Shown here: positions 60,782 to 64,000 of the stretch, in pieces
How the letters are laid out: each line of letters begins with the position of its first letter
Numbering within the stretch: the stretch's first letter is position 1
Assembly: GCF_009674625.1 (NCBI RefSeq)
Contig: NZ_WKJQ01000001.1
Span: 1,426,001-1,490,000, forward strand
DNA from: Haloferax marinum
GTDB taxonomy: Archaea > Halobacteriota > Halobacteria > Halobacteriales > Haloferacaceae
Reading direction: 5' to 3'
DNA: 64,000 bases
Notes under the pieces: generated by a model
Told to the model about the DNA's origin: nothing
Databases searched by the model: none
What the model saw: the letters and a program-made list of their open reading frames with translations, nothing else
Program-made: the position numbers and the translations under genes

Positions 60782-62041
60782 TCAGTCGTCGGACGGTTCG
60801 GGTGCCGCGTTGGCCTCGGCGTCTTCGACGTCGAGCGAACCCATCCGCAGGTCGACGTCACCGGTACCGATTGCGATCGGCTTACCGACGATGACGTTCT
60901 CGATGACGCCGTCTAAGTCGTCTTCTTCGCCGTGGATGGCGGCGTCGAGCAGGTGGTTGACCGTAACCTCGAACGCAGCACGGGCGAGGACGGAGTCTTT
61001 CGACCCGGAGATACCGTGACGACCGATGGACTCGATGGTCCCGTCGTTCGTCATGATGTCCGCGACGAGCATCAAGTGACGGATGTTCACGTCGTCGAGA
61101 CCCTGTTCTTTCAGCGTGTTCATCGTCTCGTTGATGATTGCCTCGCGAGCGGCCTCGATACCGAGTTGCTTGTGGACCTCGTGGATGTTGTTCGAGGTGG
61201 TCCGCGAGGCGTCGACGCCCTCGATAGAGAGCACGTCACCGAAGGCCGACCCTTCGGTGTAGAGGACGAACTCTTCGTCGCCCGTCTCGTCGTTCTGCTC
61301 CTTGCGGATGACGACGCGCGAGACTTCCTCGATACCCTTGAACACGATGTCGCGCAGTTCCTCGACCAGTTGGAGGAGGCGGCGGTAACTCGGACTCTCG
61401 GGGCCGAACTCGATGGTCGTCCCCTCTCGGCGGGTCTTGACGCCAAGGGCGTCTTCGATAGTGTCGGCAATCTCGCTGGCGACGACGCCTTCGTCGTCGT
61501 AGGTCGGCCACCGCTTGAGGAGCGTCTCGTCGTCGAGAGCGACCTGCACGACCATGTCGGCGACGTTGGTCGAGATGTCACCCAGTGCGAGAATCTTCGT
61601 GGACTCGATGTCCCAGACGACCTGGTGGGCCAGGTCGCGATCCGTCGAGTACTCGTCTTCGAGGTAGACCGTCATCATCGGCGTGTCCGGCGTCTTCCGC
61701 GCGTCCACGAGTTCGATGAGGCGGGGCAGACCCTGCGTCACGTCGATTTCGGCGACACCCGCGTAGTGGAACGTGTTCATCGTCATCTGCGTCCCCGGTT
61801 CACCGATGGACTGTGCAGAGACGGTTCCGACGGGGTCCAGCGGGTCGACGCGCGTCTCGATGTAGCGGTTCTCGACGGCCTGTGCGATTTCGGTGGCCTG
61901 TTGCTTCGAGACGCCCTCACGCTCTTCGATGGTCTGGTAGATTCGGTCCTTCAGGCGTCGAGACAGTTCTTTCGCCTCGACGACGTCGGCGATGTCCTCG
62001 TCGACGTATTCGTACTGGGAGATGTCTACTTTCTTAGTCAT
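60782..62041 (-). CDS. rpoA2: DNA-directed RNA polymerase subunit A''
   Basis: The product is 419 aa. It is the C-terminal part of the split largest subunit, with the bridge-helix/trigger-loop region: [42 protein letters not shown] and the end [24 protein letters not shown]. Asp/Glu-rich tail. The start codon overlaps the end of rpoA1 by 8 bp, so translation is coupled. It is part of the rpoA1-rpoA2-nusA unit. Confidence 0.98.
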   Translation of the reverse strand: MTKKVDISQYEYVDEDIADVVEAKELSRRLKDRIYQTIEEREGVSKQQATEIAQAVENRYIETRVDPLDPVGTVSAQSIGEPGTQMTMNTFHYAGVAEIDVTQGLPRLIELVDARKTPDTPMMTVYLEDEYSTDRDLAHQVVWDIESTKILALGDISTNVADMVVQVALDDETLLKRWPTYDDEGVVASEIADTIEDALGVKTRREGTTIEFGPESPSYRRLLQLVEELRDIVFKGIEEVSRVVIRKEQNDETGDEEFVLYTEGSAFGDVLSIEGVDASRTTSNNIHEVHKQLGIEAAREAIINETMNTLKEQGLDDVNIRHLMLVADIMTNDGTIESIGRHGISGSKDSVLARAAFEVTVNHLLDAAIHGEEDDLDGVIENVIVGKPIAIGTGDVDLRMGSLDVEDAEANAAPEPSDD

Positions 62042-64000
62042 CTGATTCTACCTCCGCACCGGCGCTGACGCGCGGTTCTGCGTGTTCGGAGAGGTTGGTC
62101 GGCGGTGCACGCTCGCCGAGGAAGCGTTCTTTCTCGGCGTCCGAGGAGAACTCCGCGTCGACGACGCGGTCTGCGATGGCGTCGACGTCGATGGGGTTGT
62201 CCTCACTCGACGAGACCTTGACGGGACTCGTGCCGTCTTCACCGAACTCGAACTGGACGATGGTGCCCGACGTGTCGCGGACAGAGCCGTCGTACTGCGC
62301 TTCGAGTTCGGACAGTGCGTTGATGAGACGACGCTGCAGGTATCCGGACTTCGACGTACGGACTGCAGTGTCGACGAGACCCTCACGACCACCCATCGCG
62401 TGGAAGAAGAACTCACGCGGGGTGAGGCCGGCGCGGTAGGAGTTCTCGACGAACCCGTGTGCGTCGGCAGAGAGGTCGCCTCGCTGGTAGTGGCTCAGGG
62501 TACGGCCCTCGTAGCCACGGTTGATGCGCTCGCCCCGAACTGCCTGCTGGCCGACACAGCCAGCCATCTGGGTCAGGTTGAGCATGGACGCACGCGCACC
62601 GGACTTCGACATCACGACTGCCGGGTTGTCTTCTGCGAAGTGGTCTTCTGCGATTTCACCAGCAGAGTCACGTGCCTTGCCGAGGCGCTGCATAATCTTC
62701 ATCTCCAGCGTCTCGTCTACAGAACGGCCTGGCAGCGACTCGAGTTCACCGTTCTCGTAGATTTCGATGAGGTCCTGGATTTTCTCGTAGGCGTTCTCGA
62801 TAGCCTCGTCGACCTGTTTGGTCGCTTCGTCCGGGATGGACTCGTCGTCGATACCGATGGAGAGACCGAAGTGCATGATGGCGCGCATCGCCAGCGACGC
62901 AATCTCGTTGATGAAGATGCGCGAGCGCGTCTTCGAGTAGTCCTTCGCGAGTACGTCGACGATTTCGCCACCGAAGGCACCGACTGCGTCTTCGTCGATG
63001 GTCCCTTCGACGAGTTGGCCGTCCTCGATACGGACCGTGTCGCCGACTTTCGAGGTGAACTCCATGTCGAGGTCGTCGGGCAGGAGTTCGGAGAAGATCT
63101 GCTGGCCGGTCCAGTAGGGCTTGCCGTTTTCGTCTTCGCCTGCGGGTTCGGGGAGCGTGTCCACGCGCGTCGCACGAAGCAGGTCGAGCGCCTGCGTCTC
63201 GACGAAGTGCGGGTTGTCGTGCGTGAGGAGATACGTTCCCGAGATGTGGTCCTGGATGGCACCGATGATGTTCTCACCGAAGCGCGGCGAGAGAATCTGC
63301 TCTTGGACACGCATGAGGACGCGTGCCTCGGCACGGGCCTCCTCGTTCTGGAGGGCGTGCATGTTCATCTCGTCGCCGTCGAAGTCTGCGTTGTACGGTG
63401 GGCAGACGACGGTGTTCAGGCGGAACGTCTTGTACGGCATCACGACGACTTCGTGCGCCATGATGGACATCCGGTGCAGCGATGGCTGTCGGTTGAAGAT
63501 GACGATGTCGCCATCGACGAGGTGTCGGTTGACTTCCCAGCCGAGTTCGACCTTCTCTGCGAGCTCTTCGCAGTTCTTCTCGGTCACCTTCAGGCGACGG
63601 CCGTCGGGACGTCGAACGTAGTTCGCACCGGGGTGTTTCTCGGGGCCGTTGCGGACGTACTGCTGGGCCTCCTCGATGTTCCGCTCGGTGACGTTCATCG
63701 TCTGGGTCATCTCTGCTGCGACGCGGTCCGGCACACCGACTTCGTTGAGAGAGAGCGTCGGGTCCGGCGAGATGACGGTACGCGCGGAGAAGTTGACACG
63801 CTTCCCGGACAGCGAGCCACGGAAGCGACCTTCCTTGCCTTTCAGACGCTGACTGAGCGTCTTGAGCGGGCGGCCGGAACGGTGGCGTGCCGGCGGCGTC
63901 CCCGAAATCTCGTTGTCGATGAACGTGGTGACGTGGTACTGGAGCAGTTCCCACAAGTCCTCGATAATCAACTGCGGCGCACCGGCCTCACGGTTCTCCA
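62034..64000 (-). CDS. rpoA1: DNA-directed RNA polymerase subunit A', partial at window edge
   Basis: The frame is open through the right edge; the first readable in-frame residues are [15 protein letters not shown], so the true start is outside. The catalytic loop [13 protein letters not shown] with the three Asp that hold magnesium is present, preceded by [18 protein letters not shown]. The lid/rudder region with [24 protein letters not shown] is near the edge. The last part, RGEP-like segments and [27 protein letters not shown], belongs to the bridge-side domain before the split from A''. About 655 residues are in the window. Confidence 0.97.
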   Translation of the reverse strand, partial: ENREAGAPQLIIEDLWELLQYHVTTFIDNEISGTPPARHRSGRPLKTLSQRLKGKEGRFRGSLSGKRVNFSARTVISPDPTLSLNEVGVPDRVAAEMTQTMNVTERNIEEAQQYVRNGPEKHPGANYVRRPDGRRLKVTEKNCEELAEKVELGWEVNRHLVDGDIVIFNRQPSLHRMSIMAHEVVVMPYKTFRLNTVVCPPYNADFDGDEMNMHALQNEEARAEARVLMRVQEQILSPRFGENIIGAIQDHISGTYLLTHDNPHFVETQALDLLRATRVDTLPEPAGEDENGKPYWTGQQIFSELLPDDLDMEFTSKVGDTVRIEDGQLVEGTIDEDAVGAFGGEIVDVLAKDYSKTRSRIFINEIASLAMRAIMHFGLSIGIDDESIPDEATKQVDEAIENAYEKIQDLIEIYENGELESLPGRSVDETLEMKIMQRLGKARDSAGEIAEDHFAEDNPAVVMSKSGARASMLNLTQMAGCVGQQAVRGERINRGYEGRTLSHYQRGDLSADAHGFVENSYRAGLTPREFFFHAMGGREGLVDTAVRTSKSGYLQRRLINALSELEAQYDGSVRDTSGTIVQFEFGEDGTSPVKVSSSEDNPIDVDAIADRVVDAEFSSDAEKERFLGERAPPTNLSEHAEPRVSAGAEVESDD

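Overview
The window is a stretch of haloarchaeal main chromosome, most likely from Haloferax or a close relative. The evidence is the high GC, the Asp/Glu-rich proteins, TATA elements about 27 bp upstream of start codons (leaderless transcripts), and archaeal information-processing genes: RNA polymerase A' and A'', NusA, S12, S7, aEF-2, EF-1alpha, S10, ABCE1 and SepF. SepF next to UvrA matches the order I remember from H. volcanii. Family names given as DUF or UPF numbers are recalled, not searched.

Layout. 0-9.9 kb: UPF0146 fragment, archaemetzincin, a universal stress protein coupled to RtcA, a PEBP protein, a VOC protein, ABCE1 with an EMC6-like protein, a small winged-helix protein, a PIN-ATPase-KH protein and an amidase. 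9.9-24.7 kb: a chemotaxis transducer, M20 and M32 peptidases, a 58-aa zinc-finger protein, a UvrD-like helicase, an M24-fold protein that has lost its metal ligands, an SLC13-type transporter, a DUF502 protein, riboflavin synthase, PrsW and FAU-1. 24.8-37 kb: a NifU-like protein, a Tat-exported LVIVD-repeat protein behind a 300-nt highly structured leader-like segment, a ROK kinase, an AIM24-like protein, a second stress protein, several small haloarchaeal families, a YgfZ/GcvT protein, a geranylgeranyl reductase-like protein, a BNR-repeat protein and an ABC-2 exporter. 37-46 kb: a large surface-repeat protein, UvrA, SepF, DUF1028, a PUA protein and an RNase R-type nuclease. 46-50.9 kb: an accessory patch of short membrane, lipoprotein and hypothetical genes, an AN1-finger/CAP-domain protein bracketed by two 55-bp repeats, gene remnants, and att-like duplications of the end of a tRNA-Ala gene. 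50.9-64 kb: the core block, reading leftwards: rpoA1-rpoA2-nusA, mscS, rps12-rps7, aEF-2, leader peptide-ACT-hom, EF-1alpha-rps10, tRNA-Ala(CGC).

The most unusual observations are these: a leaderless 35-codon leader peptide with three successive threonine codons that overlaps the ACT/homoserine dehydrogenase operon by ATGA; a compact array of perfect helices with a possible pseudoknot upstream of the LVIVD gene; four unrelated genes whose last codons and stop codon are duplicated in tandem just downstream; the paired 55-bp elements around the AN1-CAP gene; and tRNA-end duplications at the edge of the accessory patch.
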